A stretch of DNA of 23,459 nucleotides, from positions 1 through 23,459 of the forward strand of contig CAYNLG010000061.1 of NCBI GenBank assembly GCA_964397995.1, in the 5' to 3' direction. This DNA is from CAYNLG01 sp964397995 (GTDB lineage: Bacteria > Planctomycetota > Phycisphaerae > FEN-1346). Below, in pieces: positions 7,722 through 14,292 of this stretch. Position 1 is the stretch's first letter. Each line of letters opens with the position of its first letter. The position numbers and the translations under genes were made by a program. Under the pieces are notes generated by a model that made no database searches, was not told where the DNA came from, and worked only from the letters and a program-made list of their open reading frames with translations.

Positions 7722-9125
7722 TTGGGTGACGCGACGTCCCTGGTGATCGGCTACATCGGCGGCGGGAGCCGCGGGTGGGCCCGGACGCTGATGACGGACC
7801 TGGCCCTCGCGCCGGAGTTGACGGGCGAGATTCGCCTCTACGACATCGACCTGGCGCGGGCGAAGGAGAACGTCGGCCGGGCCGCGGAGGTCTTCGGCTA
7901 TCCGGACGCCCGGACGCGGTTCGACGTGCGGGCCGTCGAGACGCTCGGGCAGTGCCTGACGGGGGCGGACATCGTGGTCCTCTCGATTCTGCCCGGGCCG
8001 CGCGAGATGTTCGGCAACGACCTGACGATTCCCCTGAAGTACGGGGTGGTGCAGACGGTCGGGGACACGACCGGCCCGGGGGGCATCAGCCGGGCGCTGC
8101 GGAGCGTGCCGCCGTACGTCGACTTCGCCCACGCCATCATGGCCCACTGTCCGGACGCGTGGGCGATCAACTACACGAACCCGATGACGCTGTGCACGCA
8201 GGCGCTGTACGCGGCCGAGCCGGACATCAAGGCGTTCGGGTGCTGCCACGAAATCTTCGGCACGCAAGGATGGCTGGCGATGATGGTCGGCCGCCACCAC
8301 GGCGTCCCGACGCCACACCGGCGCGAGATTGCCATCGATGCCGCGGGGGTCAACCACTTCACGTTCTTCACGCGGGCGACGTGGCAGGGCCACGACGCCT
8401 TCGAATCGGCCCGATGGTTCGCCGAGACGGAGGACCTGTTCCGCGACCGGACGGCCGATGCGCTGGCGCGGAACCGGATCGGCCGGTTCGGGAGCTGCGA
8501 CGGGCTGGTGCAGATGGAGTTCCTGCGCCGGTACGGCGTGATGGGGGCCGCCGGCGACCGGCACCTGGTCGAGTTCGTCCCGTGGTGGTGCACCAGCGAG
8601 GACGTGCTGCACCGGTGGGGCGTGTCGGTGACGCCGGCGAGCGCGCGGCTGCGGACGTGGCGGCCGCCGGAGGACGCCGTCGAGGAAATCGAGCGCCGCC
8701 GCGCCAAGGCCCAGACGAAGAAGGGCGACGGGGGCCTGCGCCGCAGCAAGGAAGAGGGCGTCGACCTGATGATGGCCCTGGCCGGCCTCAAGCACCTCGA
8801 CACCAACCTCAACCTCCCGAACTGCGGCCAGATGCCCGACCTGCCGCGCGGCCACGTGGTGGAGACAATGGCCCAGGTGCGGCGGGACCGGGTGCGGCCG
8901 GTGGTGCCGACGCCCCTGCCGGAGGGCGTCCATGCTCTCGTCGAGCGCGTCGTCCGGGCGCAGCAGCTGACGTTGCGCGCGGCCATGGAGAAGGACCGGG
9001 ACCTGGCGCTGCAGGCGATGTTGGCCGACCCGCTCGTGACGCTGGCCCCGGACCGGGCGGCGGCAATGCTGGACGAGCTGATCGAGGCCAACCGGGCGAT
9101 GCTTCCGGGATGGGCCGCCCCGTGA
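7722..9125 (+). CDS. GH4 NAD-dependent glycosidase, alpha-galacturonidase-like
   Basis: 467-residue member of glycoside hydrolase family 4, which cleaves glycosides by an NAD+- and divalent metal-dependent redox/elimination mechanism. It starts at TTG (7722) with AAGGAG (7709-7714) 7 nt upstream; no ATG fits. The N-terminal Rossmann loop is GYIGGGSRGWARTL, followed by the acidic end of the second strand (LYDID). Metal/substrate residues are visible: NYTNP (N150, N153), the cysteine-histidine pair in GCCHEIFG (C175, H176) and VNHFTFF (H212). The residues after the catalytic cysteine usually track specificity; CHEI here is closest to the CHEV motif described for alpha-galacturonidases and unlike CHS(V) of alpha-glucosidases/galactosidases or the CDMP/CNVP motifs of phospho-sugar enzymes. 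The motif comparison is from memory, so substrate is tentative. Cytoplasmic, last intact gene of the glycan operon, and its TGA overlaps the GTG of the broken gene at 9122. Confidence 0.85.
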   Translation: MGDATSLVIGYIGGGSRGWARTLMTDLALAPELTGEIRLYDIDLARAKENVGRAAEVFGYPDARTRFDVRAVETLGQCLTGADIVVLSILPGPREMFGNDLTIPLKYGVVQTVGDTTGPGGISRALRSVPPYVDFAHAIMAHCPDAWAINYTNPMTLCTQALYAAEPDIKAFGCCHEIFGTQGWLAMMVGRHHGVPTPHRREIAIDAAGVNHFTFFTRATWQGHDAFESARWFAETEDLFRDRTADALARNRIGRFGSCDGLVQMEFLRRYGVMGAAGDRHLVEFVPWWCTSEDVLHRWGVSVTPASARLRTWRPPEDAVEEIERRRAKAQTKKGDGGLRRSKEEGVDLMMALAGLKHLDTNLNLPNCGQMPDLPRGHVVETMAQVRRDRVRPVVPTPLPEGVHALVERVVRAQQLTLRAAMEKDRDLALQAMLADPLVTLAPDRAAAMLDELIEANRAMLPGWAAP

Positions 9126-9490
9126 ACGCCGTCGAGCGATTCCGGGCCGTGCTGGACTTCCGGCCGGTGGACCGGCTGCCCCGGGTCGAGTGGGCCCCGT
9201 GGTGGACGCGCGGCTGCCGCTGGAACGGCAGGCGGGGGTGGGCGCGGCGCCGCGGCAAGCTCACCGGCGGCCGCGTATCATCGGGCACTTCGACAAGCTG
9301 ACGATGCCGCGCGGCGAGGCGGCCATGCGGGCGGAGGTCAAGCGCCTGTTGCCGATGATGCGGGCCGGCGGGTTCGTGCCAAGCGTGGACCACCAGACGC
9401 CGCCCGCCGTGTCGCTGGGCACCTGCCGACGTGCGTGCGGCTGTTCGGGGAACACGCGGCGCGGGCCGCCTCGTGGGCATTGCGGGCAAA
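9122..9490 (+). pseudogene. Remnant of a URO-D family (uroporphyrinogen decarboxylase-like) gene
   Basis: The start (GTG, overlapping the GH4 stop) and the first ~30 codons read as a normal URO-D-like N-terminus (AVERFRAVLDFRPVDRLPR, then VEWAPWW) in one frame, which stops at 9301. From 9277 a different frame reads as the family's C-terminal part: IIGHFDKLTMPRGEAAMRAE, then a GGFVPSVDHQTPPAVSL segment. At about 9420 the homology shifts frame again (HLPTCVRLFGEHAARAA). The middle ~220-260 codons of a usual ~350-residue protein, including the barrel core, are missing. This is a decayed gene with at least one large internal deletion and one further frameshift. URO-D relatives of this type in Planctomycetota are often cobamide-dependent methyltransferase-like proteins of unknown substrate, not haem enzymes. 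An assembly error is an alternative explanation for the deletion. Confidence 0.75.
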
Positions 9491-9495
9491 GAGAC

Positions 9496-9521
9496 GGCCC
9501 CGGCGGCTGCCCGCCGGGGCC
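9496..9521. terminator. Bidirectional terminator hairpin between convergent units
   Basis: A perfect 11-bp stem (9496-9506 GGCCCCGGCGG with 9511-9521) closes a CTGC loop. On the minus strand it is followed by GTCTCTTT, a usable T-rich tail, 35 nt past the stop of the choice-of-anchor I gene. On the plus strand the tail (GATTGCGTTTG) is weaker, but it could also end the glycan operon. Confidence 0.7.
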
Positions 9522-9556
9522 GATTGCGTTTGCGGGACGTCGGAGGCGTCCGCGGT

Positions 9557-11269
9557 TCAGCGGCGCTTGCGCAGCAGCGCCAACCCGCCGAGGGCCACGA
9601 GCGTCAGCGTCGCGGGCTCGGGCACCACGCGGTAGACGCTGGTCGTGCCGCTGACCTCGTTGGCGACCACCAGCAGGTCCTGGCCGCTGGGGCTGTCGAC
9701 CGCCGGGATGAAGAGCAGCCCCTCGGGGGCGATGTCGAACCGGCCGGCCTGGAGGGCGGCCATCAGGGCGGCCTGGTCGGCCGGGTCGGCGGAGGCGTAG
9801 TCCTCGAACGTGTCCAGCAGGTCCTGGTCAAAGAGGCGATTGTTCATGTACTCGATGAACAGGGGGGCGACCGGGTCGGTCACGTCGTAGACCATGACGC
9901 CGCCGATCTTCTCGAGGCCGATGAAGGCGAAGGTGCGGCCGGCGAGGGTCCCGAGGGCAACCCCCTCGGGCTCCGGCCCGCTGTCGTCGCTGCGGTCATC
10001 GATGCCGAGGTCGTCGTCGCTGCAGTTGAAGTTGTCGGGGAACATGGCGGCCACAGTCTGCTCGAAGTCGTCGCCGCTGTCGTAGACGAGCGTCCCGGTC
10101 GCGTCGAAGATCGAGAACGAGCGGGCGCCGAAGGCGAAGAGCTTCTCGTACTTGCCGCTCCCGTCCTTGCCATCATTCTGCGAAACCTTGAGGCCGTCGA
10201 GGTCGTCGCAGAGGGTCGGGTTCGGGAAGCCGGGGGCCAAGTCGCTGTTCTTGATCGTCTTGTCGAGCTCGCCCTCGTCGGCCAGGTTCCCGGGCGTCGT
10301 GAAGTCGCCGAAGTCGTCGTCGCGGCTGTCGCCCTCGTTGGCCATGATGATGTACACCTGGCCGCCGACCTCGTAGGCCGCGATGCCGTCCGGCATGTAC
10401 ATGCCGAAAAGGTGCTCCGGCTGGATCACGGCCGCGTCGTCCTTCTTATATCCGTCCAAGCCGTTGCCGGGCAGGCTGTGGTCCTTGGCGCCCAGGGGCA
10501 GCAGGTCCGTGACCGTGGCTGTGGCGATATCGACCACGGCCAGGGCGTTGTTCTCCTGGCAGGCGACGAACGCCGTCGTCCCGTCCGGGCTCACGGTGAT
10601 GTACTCGGGCTCGATGTCCCGCGACGGCGTCGTGACGTTCGGGTGGATGCGGACGCTGGTGCTCGGGTCGGCACCCGGGACGAGGGTGGCGTCGAAGGCC
10701 GTGAAGTCGGCCGTCTGAACGGCGAAGGTCGTCGTGTCGATCAGGCTGATCGAGCCGGCGGGGTTGAGGGTCGGCGGGTTGCCCTCCGCGGCCTCGCCCT
10801 CGTTCGCGACGAGCAGCGTGGCGCCGCTCGGCGTGAAGGCGACCATGTCCGGCAGGGCGCCGACGGTCACCGTCGTGTTGAGGCTCAGGTCGCTGGTGTT
10901 GAAGAACGCGACGAGGCCGGGGTCGGTGCCGACCGGGGCCTCGACCGAGACGGCAATCAGGCCGCCCGAGACCGCGACGCTGGTCGGCGCGTCGCCGTAC
11001 GGGGCCAGCGAGATCGAGTCCACCAGGCTCGGCGCCGTCGGGTCGGCCAGGCTCAGCACGTCCACCCGGTTGTCGTTGCCATTGGTGATGAAGAGGCGGT
11101 AAGAGGCGGCATCGTAGGCGGCGATCTCCGTAAGGCCCTCGTCCCAGACGGGGTACCCGTTCACGTCGGTTCCCACGTACGTTCCCAGGTGGCTGAGCGA
11201 CCCCAGGCCGGCGTGGGCGGCAACCGCGGCAGCCAGAACCAGTGTGCAGGCAGTCAGCATGCGAAGCAT
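9557..11269 (-). CDS. Choice-of-anchor I family protein with PEP-CTERM tail
   Basis: 570-residue exported protein. The ATG at 11269 is preceded by GGGGGA about 9 nt upstream, and the N-terminus is a signal peptide (MLRMLTACTLVLAAAVAAHA). The body resembles the choice-of-anchor I family: a seven-bladed-propeller-like series of repeats such as YRLFITNGNDNRVDVLSL, GATLLVANEGEAAEGNP, GTTAFVACQENNALAVVD and IIMANEGDSRD. An EPEGVALGTLAGRTFAFIG segment and a late EGLLFIPAVDSPSG repeat complete the pattern. Related proteins are annotated as alkaline-phosphatase-like or LVIVD-type surface proteins; no catalytic activity is established. The many Asp/Asn-rich loops suggest calcium binding, as inference. 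The tail is VPEPATLTLVALGGLALLRKRR-type, so the protein is a likely exosortase substrate. It stands alone between a terminator at its end and a divergent PilZ gene upstream. Confidence 0.85.
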   Translation of the reverse strand: MLRMLTACTLVLAAAVAAHAGLGSLSHLGTYVGTDVNGYPVWDEGLTEIAAYDAASYRLFITNGNDNRVDVLSLADPTAPSLVDSISLAPYGDAPTSVAVSGGLIAVSVEAPVGTDPGLVAFFNTSDLSLNTTVTVGALPDMVAFTPSGATLLVANEGEAAEGNPPTLNPAGSISLIDTTTFAVQTADFTAFDATLVPGADPSTSVRIHPNVTTPSRDIEPEYITVSPDGTTAFVACQENNALAVVDIATATVTDLLPLGAKDHSLPGNGLDGYKKDDAAVIQPEHLFGMYMPDGIAAYEVGGQVYIIMANEGDSRDDDFGDFTTPGNLADEGELDKTIKNSDLAPGFPNPTLCDDLDGLKVSQNDGKDGSGKYEKLFAFGARSFSIFDATGTLVYDSGDDFEQTVAAMFPDNFNCSDDDLGIDDRSDDSGPEPEGVALGTLAGRTFAFIGLEKIGGVMVYDVTDPVAPLFIEYMNNRLFDQDLLDTFEDYASADPADQAALMAALQAGRFDIAPEGLLFIPAVDSPSGQDLLVVANEVSGTTSVYRVVPEPATLTLVALGGLALLRKRR

Positions 11270-11339
11270 GGGCGGTGTTCCCCCAAAGAAAGACCCTTAC
11301 GGTAAAGGCGGCGGACCCGTGCCCGCACGCCGTTATCTC

Positions 11340-11372
11340 ACTATGGCACGTCCGGGTTCGGAACCCGTGCAA
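11340..11372 (-). promoter_or_regulatory. Possible promoter/operator of the choice-of-anchor I gene
   Basis: On the minus strand TTGCAC (11372-11367) and CATAGT (11345-11340) are separated by 21 nt, longer than usual. The inverted repeat CGGGTTC-G-GAACCCG (11353-11367) lies within the spacer, overlapping the last base of the -35 box. A transcript start near 11333 would give a ~64-nt leader. The palindrome is clear; its role as an operator is inference. Confidence 0.3.
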
Positions 11373-11473
11373 GACATGTTACGAATCGCTGAAGCCCGCC
11401 CGGAGGGCTCCCGCGCCGCCCGGGAGGGGCCGTTCTTAGGAAGTTTCCCGACGGCGAATCAGGAACTTTGCGT

Positions 11474-11503
11474 TTGGCACGGGTGCCGCGGTCGAGGTAT
11501 ACT
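11474..11503 (+). promoter_or_regulatory. Promoter for the first PilZ gene
   Basis: TTGGCA (11474-11479), an 18-nt spacer and TATACT (11498-11503), both close to consensus. A second -10-like element, TATAGG (11509-11514), follows. The leader is about 65 nt. The intergenic stretch 11270-11574 contains this promoter, the divergent element at 11340-11372 and nothing else I can support. Confidence 0.6.
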
Positions 11504-11574
11504 TCTGGTATAGGGTCGAGCGCCCTGCCGAAGACCACGTCGCAAGCACGCCGCCAGCAGCGGGAGGGCTCCGT

Positions 11575-11898
11575 ATGGCACCGGACGGAACGGGCCGACC
11601 GGAGCGGCGCCAGTACGACCGGGCGGTGCTGGAAGTCCCGGCGACCGCCGTCCGGCGAGACACCCCTCTGGATCACCCCCGGCGCGTGGTCGGCCTGCGC
11701 GTGCTGAACGTGTCGCGCGGGGGCGTGGGGGCGATGGCATCGACGGCGCTGGCGAAGGACGAGCCGGTGGTCGTCTTCTTTCCGCCGATGGGGCCGACGC
11801 GGGGCCACGACGCCCACGGCCAGGTCGTCCGCTGCGACCAGGTGGACTGCCTGTACCACGTCGGCATCGTCTTCGACGAACCGTGGCCTGACGCCTAG
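11575..11898 (+). CDS. PilZ domain protein (first of two)
   Basis: 107-residue protein that is essentially one PilZ domain, the c-di-GMP receptor fold. The start is firm: GGGAGG lies 7 nt before the ATG. The ligand signature is present in two parts: R12-QYD-R16 gives the N-terminal RxxxR loop, and NVSRGG (45-50) gives the (D/N)xSxxG strand motif. The rest is a short beta-barrel ending with VVRCDQVDCLYHVGIVFDEP, typical of the family. With no effector domain attached it would work by binding a partner protein, as stand-alone PilZ proteins do for motility or exopolysaccharide control. It is monocistronic in appearance and 403 nt upstream of a second PilZ gene with little sequence similarity beyond the motifs. 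Confidence 0.8.
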   Translation: MAPDGTGRPERRQYDRAVLEVPATAVRRDTPLDHPRRVVGLRVLNVSRGGVGAMASTALAKDEPVVVFFPPMGPTRGHDAHGQVVRCDQVDCLYHVGIVFDEPWPDA

Positions 11899-12151
11899 CC
11901 GCGCGTCGGCCGCGCCTTGGGGATGCCCCCGCCGCGGGGGGCGACAATCGAGCGACGGGCCGTCAACAAGGGGGACGGCGGCCGGCGCGGCAGTGGGCTG
12001 CGCCGGGCTCTGTCAGGTGCCTCTTGTACGCGGGGAGAGACCACGATGACGGCACGTGCGCCGCCCGCCCCGCCCTGCCCGCCGGTTCGCTCGTCCGAGG
12101 CCCGCGCGGCCTCGGGGACCGGTGCTCGAGAAGAAAAGTCCGGGGTGCCGT

Positions 12152-12179
12152 TTGCGTTTGGGCATTTGTGGGTCATAAT
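12152..12179 (+). promoter_or_regulatory. Promoter for the second PilZ gene
   Basis: TTGCGT (12152-12157), 16 nt, then CATAAT (12174-12179), in a locally AT-rich patch that stands out from its surroundings. The predicted leader is about 115 nt. Confidence 0.55.
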
Positions 12180-12213
12180 TCCCCGGTTGAGGAGTAAAGT
12201 TTAGGTGCGCCGG

Positions 12214-12246
12214 CGCCGATAACTCAGTGAGAGCGTGACATCGGCG
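12214..12246 (+). promoter_or_regulatory. Stem-loop in the leader of the second PilZ gene
   Basis: Perfect 7-bp arms CGCCGAT (12214-12220) and ATCGGCG (12240-12246) enclose 19 nt that contain a small CTC/GAG pairing. It lies within the predicted 5' leader. It does not match the c-di-GMP (GEMM) riboswitch consensus as I remember it. Function unknown. Confidence 0.35.
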
Positions 12247-12301
12247 GCCGCGCCGCGCGGCCCGCCGGGCACCCGGAACCACAACAGGATGGGCTCCGAC
12301 G

Positions 12302-12709
12302 GTGGGACAGACCACAAAACGGGGGAAACCGAGCCGCGAGCGTCGCCGCTTCGGCCGATTCGGGACGGACATGCCGGCCGCCACCATTCGCGCCGACATG
12401 GACGCGGGCGCCGCCGCCGCCTGCGAAGTCCGCCTGCAGGACTTCTCGGTGGGGGGGCTGCGTGCTGAGAGTCCGGTCCGGTTCAAGCAGAACGAACGGC
12501 TGACGTTGCGGGTCGCGAGCCGGGACCGGCACCCGCCGCTCGAGCTGACCGGCCGCGTCGTCCATTGCCGCCGCGCCCACGACCGGTACTGCGTGGGCAT
12601 CGAGTTCTGCCACTCGACGTCCGGCCTGGCCACCAGCCCCTGGCGCCAGTTGCCGCGACTTTTCAGCCTGGCCTACACCGCGGAACCCGGGGCGGCGCTG
12701 CCGTCGTAA
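12302..12709 (+). CDS. PilZ domain protein (second of two)
   Basis: 135-residue PilZ domain protein. The GTG at 12302 is used because the c-di-GMP-binding arginines lie near the N-terminus: R15 and R19 in RERRRFGRF form the RxxxR motif. An alternative ATG at 12371 would remove them. The ribosome site is weak (AGGATGGG rather far upstream), so translation may be inefficient or the start slightly different. DFSVGG at 47-52 supplies the DxSxxG motif, and ELTGRVVHCRRAHDRYCVGIEF is the typical barrel end. About 30 extra residues follow the domain. No membrane segment or second domain is present. It has its own promoter and a structured leader, unlike the first PilZ gene. It probably controls a surface process by protein-protein contact; the target is not evident. 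Confidence 0.78.
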   Translation: MGQTTKRGKPSRERRRFGRFGTDMPAATIRADMDAGAAAACEVRLQDFSVGGLRAESPVRFKQNERLTLRVASRDRHPPLELTGRVVHCRRAHDRYCVGIEFCHSTSGLATSPWRQLPRLFSLAYTAEPGAALPS

Positions 12710-12778
12710 GCGCGCCGTCGGCCGCCCTCTGCCGCCCAGCCCCGCACCCGCTGTGTGCCGCCTTCGCGGTGAAACGCC

Positions 12779-12807
12779 TTGTCCCCGGGCGTGCGGCCCG
12801 CTATCAT
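12779..12807 (+). promoter_or_regulatory. Promoter of the radical SAM-tatC-nth operon
   Basis: TTGTCC (12779-12784), 17 nt, TATCAT (12802-12807). The transcript would start near 12814. It would open with a hairpin, GGCACGC (12816-12822) pairing with GCGTGCC (12832-12838), immediately before the ribosome site GGGGAGGAG of the first gene. Confidence 0.55.
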
Positions 12808-12855
12808 GGCCCGATGGCACGCCCCGGGTGAGCGTGCCGGGGAGGAGCGTCGCCG

Positions 12856-14283
12856 TTGCGGATCCTGCTGGTGCAGCCCCCGCCGCCCCCCGACTACGTC
12901 GGGTTCAAGCGGACGGCACGGCCGGAACCGATGGCCCTGGAGGCCATCGGCGCTGTGGCCGCCCCCCATCACGACGTCACGCTGCTGGACATGCGGCTGG
13001 AGCCGGAGGCCTTCGAGGCGACGATGGCGGCGGTGCGGCCGGACGTGGTCGCCCTGACCTGCCTGACGACCGAGGTCTATAACGCCCAGGACCTGCTCCG
13101 CGAGGCCAAGCGGCTCGACCCGGACGTCTTCACGGTGGCCGGCGGGCTGCACGTCAGCCTGATGCCCGAGGACTTTCGGATACCGGAGGTCGACGCCATC
13201 GTCGTCGGCGAAGGCGAGGCCACCTTCGGCGACCTGCTCCAGGCGCTGGACCGCGCAAACGCGGGCGGGGGCGCGGCGCCGGACCTGGCGGGCGTCGCCG
13301 GCCTCCAGTGGCGCGACACCCGGGGCGACTGGCACGAGACGCCCCGGCGCGACCTCCTGCCCTCGCTGGACGACCTGCCGCTGCCGGCGCGGCACCTGGC
13401 GGCCCGGTACGCCGACGAGTACTTCTTCCTCTTCGACAAGCCCCACGCCTGCATCTCGACGAGCCGCGGGTGCCCGTTCCGCTGCACCTTCTGCTCGGTC
13501 TGGAAGTTCTACCAGCGCAAGTGCCGGTACATGTCGGCCGAGCGCGTGGTGGACGAGCTGGAGGCGGTCGAACCGACGGCCGTCAGCTTCGTCGACGACA
13601 ACTTCCTGGCCCACGTCCCGCGGGCGTGGAAGATTCTGGAGCTGATCAAGGCGCGCGGCATCCGGAAGACGTACGGGATGCAGGCGCGGACGGACACGAT
13701 CTCGAAGCACCCGGACCTCCTGGCCGCCTGGAAAGAGGTCGGCCTGGAGACGGTCCTGATCGGCTTCGAGGCCGCCAGCCAGGAGAAGTTGGACGCCGTC
13801 GCCAAGGGCGCCACGGTCGAGCAGAACGAGCGGGCGATGGCGATCCTGAACGACCTGGGCGTCCACATGTGGGGAGCGTTCATCGTCGACCCGCAGTTCA
13901 CGGTCGAGGACTTCCGCGAGTTGAAGCGGTACCGCGAGGACCAGGGCGTCATCTACCCGCAGTTCACGATCCTGACGCCCCTGCCCGGGACGGACCTGTA
14001 CGCCGAGCGCCGCCACGAGCTCGTGACGACCGATTACCGCCTCTTCGACGCCCTGCACGCCGTCCTGCCGACGCGGCTGGACCACGAGACGTTCTACAAG
14101 GAGTTCGCGGCTCTGTACCGGCCTGACAATTTCGGCCTGGTCTACGACTGGATTTCCCAGGGGCGGATCACCATTGAGCGCGCCCGCCAGGCCCGCGAGA
14201 TTCTCATGGAACTCGGGGACTACCGGAACTTCCTGCGGGGCGAAGACGCCGTCGGCCTCCATCCCGCGACCCCTTCGCCCTGA
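12856..14283 (+). CDS. B12-binding radical SAM protein, HpnR-like (hopanoid C-3 methylase family)
   Basis: 475-residue radical SAM enzyme with an N-terminal cobalamin-binding-like domain. It starts at TTG (12856) with GGAGGA ~9 nt upstream. Residues 1-~150 form the B12-type Rossmann domain (MRILLVQPP, DVVALTCLTTEVYNAQ, VAGGLHVSL, VVGEGEATF); the DxHxxG cobalamin ligand is absent, as is usual for this enzyme class. The [4Fe-4S] motif C206-PFR-C210-TF-C213 follows STSRG. Downstream are FVDDNFLA, GMQARTD and LIGFEAAS, normal barrel elements. The C-terminal stretch TTDYRLFDALHAVLPTRLDH matches my memory of HpnR, which methylates C-3 of hopanoids using SAM. Assignment to that exact reaction is tentative because related subfamilies share this tail. 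No other hopanoid gene is nearby. The tatC gene follows after 9 nt. Confidence 0.6.
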   Translation: MRILLVQPPPPPDYVGFKRTARPEPMALEAIGAVAAPHHDVTLLDMRLEPEAFEATMAAVRPDVVALTCLTTEVYNAQDLLREAKRLDPDVFTVAGGLHVSLMPEDFRIPEVDAIVVGEGEATFGDLLQALDRANAGGGAAPDLAGVAGLQWRDTRGDWHETPRRDLLPSLDDLPLPARHLAARYADEYFFLFDKPHACISTSRGCPFRCTFCSVWKFYQRKCRYMSAERVVDELEAVEPTAVSFVDDNFLAHVPRAWKILELIKARGIRKTYGMQARTDTISKHPDLLAAWKEVGLETVLIGFEAASQEKLDAVAKGATVEQNERAMAILNDLGVHMWGAFIVDPQFTVEDFRELKRYREDQGVIYPQFTILTPLPGTDLYAERRHELVTTDYRLFDALHAVLPTRLDHETFYKEFAALYRPDNFGLVYDWISQGRITIERARQAREILMELGDYRNFLRGEDAVGLHPATPSP

Positions 14284-14292
14284 CCGACGCCC

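Larger units (their letters stand above)
11899..12301 (+). other. Intergenic region between the two PilZ genes
   Basis: 403 nt without a confident gene. A GCCCCC/GGGGGC hairpin (11925-11942) follows the first PilZ gene but lacks a T tract. A 52-codon reading frame (12046-12204) has a good ribosome site (GGGGAGA, 12032-12038), but its proline/alanine-rich product is unrecognisable and the promoter of the next gene lies within it, so I do not call it. The promoter at 12152-12179 and the stem-loop at 12214-12246 are listed separately. Confidence 0.45.

Noticed and set aside
11350..11372. Sequence resembling a tRNA T-arm (GGGTTCGGAACCC)
   Set aside because: The loop lacks the conserved A58 and there is no acceptor, D or anticodon arm around it; better read as a DNA palindrome.
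12046..12204. 52-codon frame between the PilZ genes with a good GGGGAGA site
   Set aside because: Pro/Ala-rich unrecognisable product, no promoter ahead of it, and the promoter for the second PilZ gene lies inside it. Kept only as a note.
12219..12236. AACTCAGTGAGAGCG, reminiscent of a tRNA D-arm
   Set aside because: No T-arm, anticodon stem or acceptor stem follows; the bases instead form the loop of a 7-bp stem in the PilZ leader.
12180..12302. Possible c-di-GMP (GEMM) riboswitch ahead of the second PilZ gene
   Set aside because: The conserved GEMM core and tetraloop-receptor features are not present as far as I can read them.
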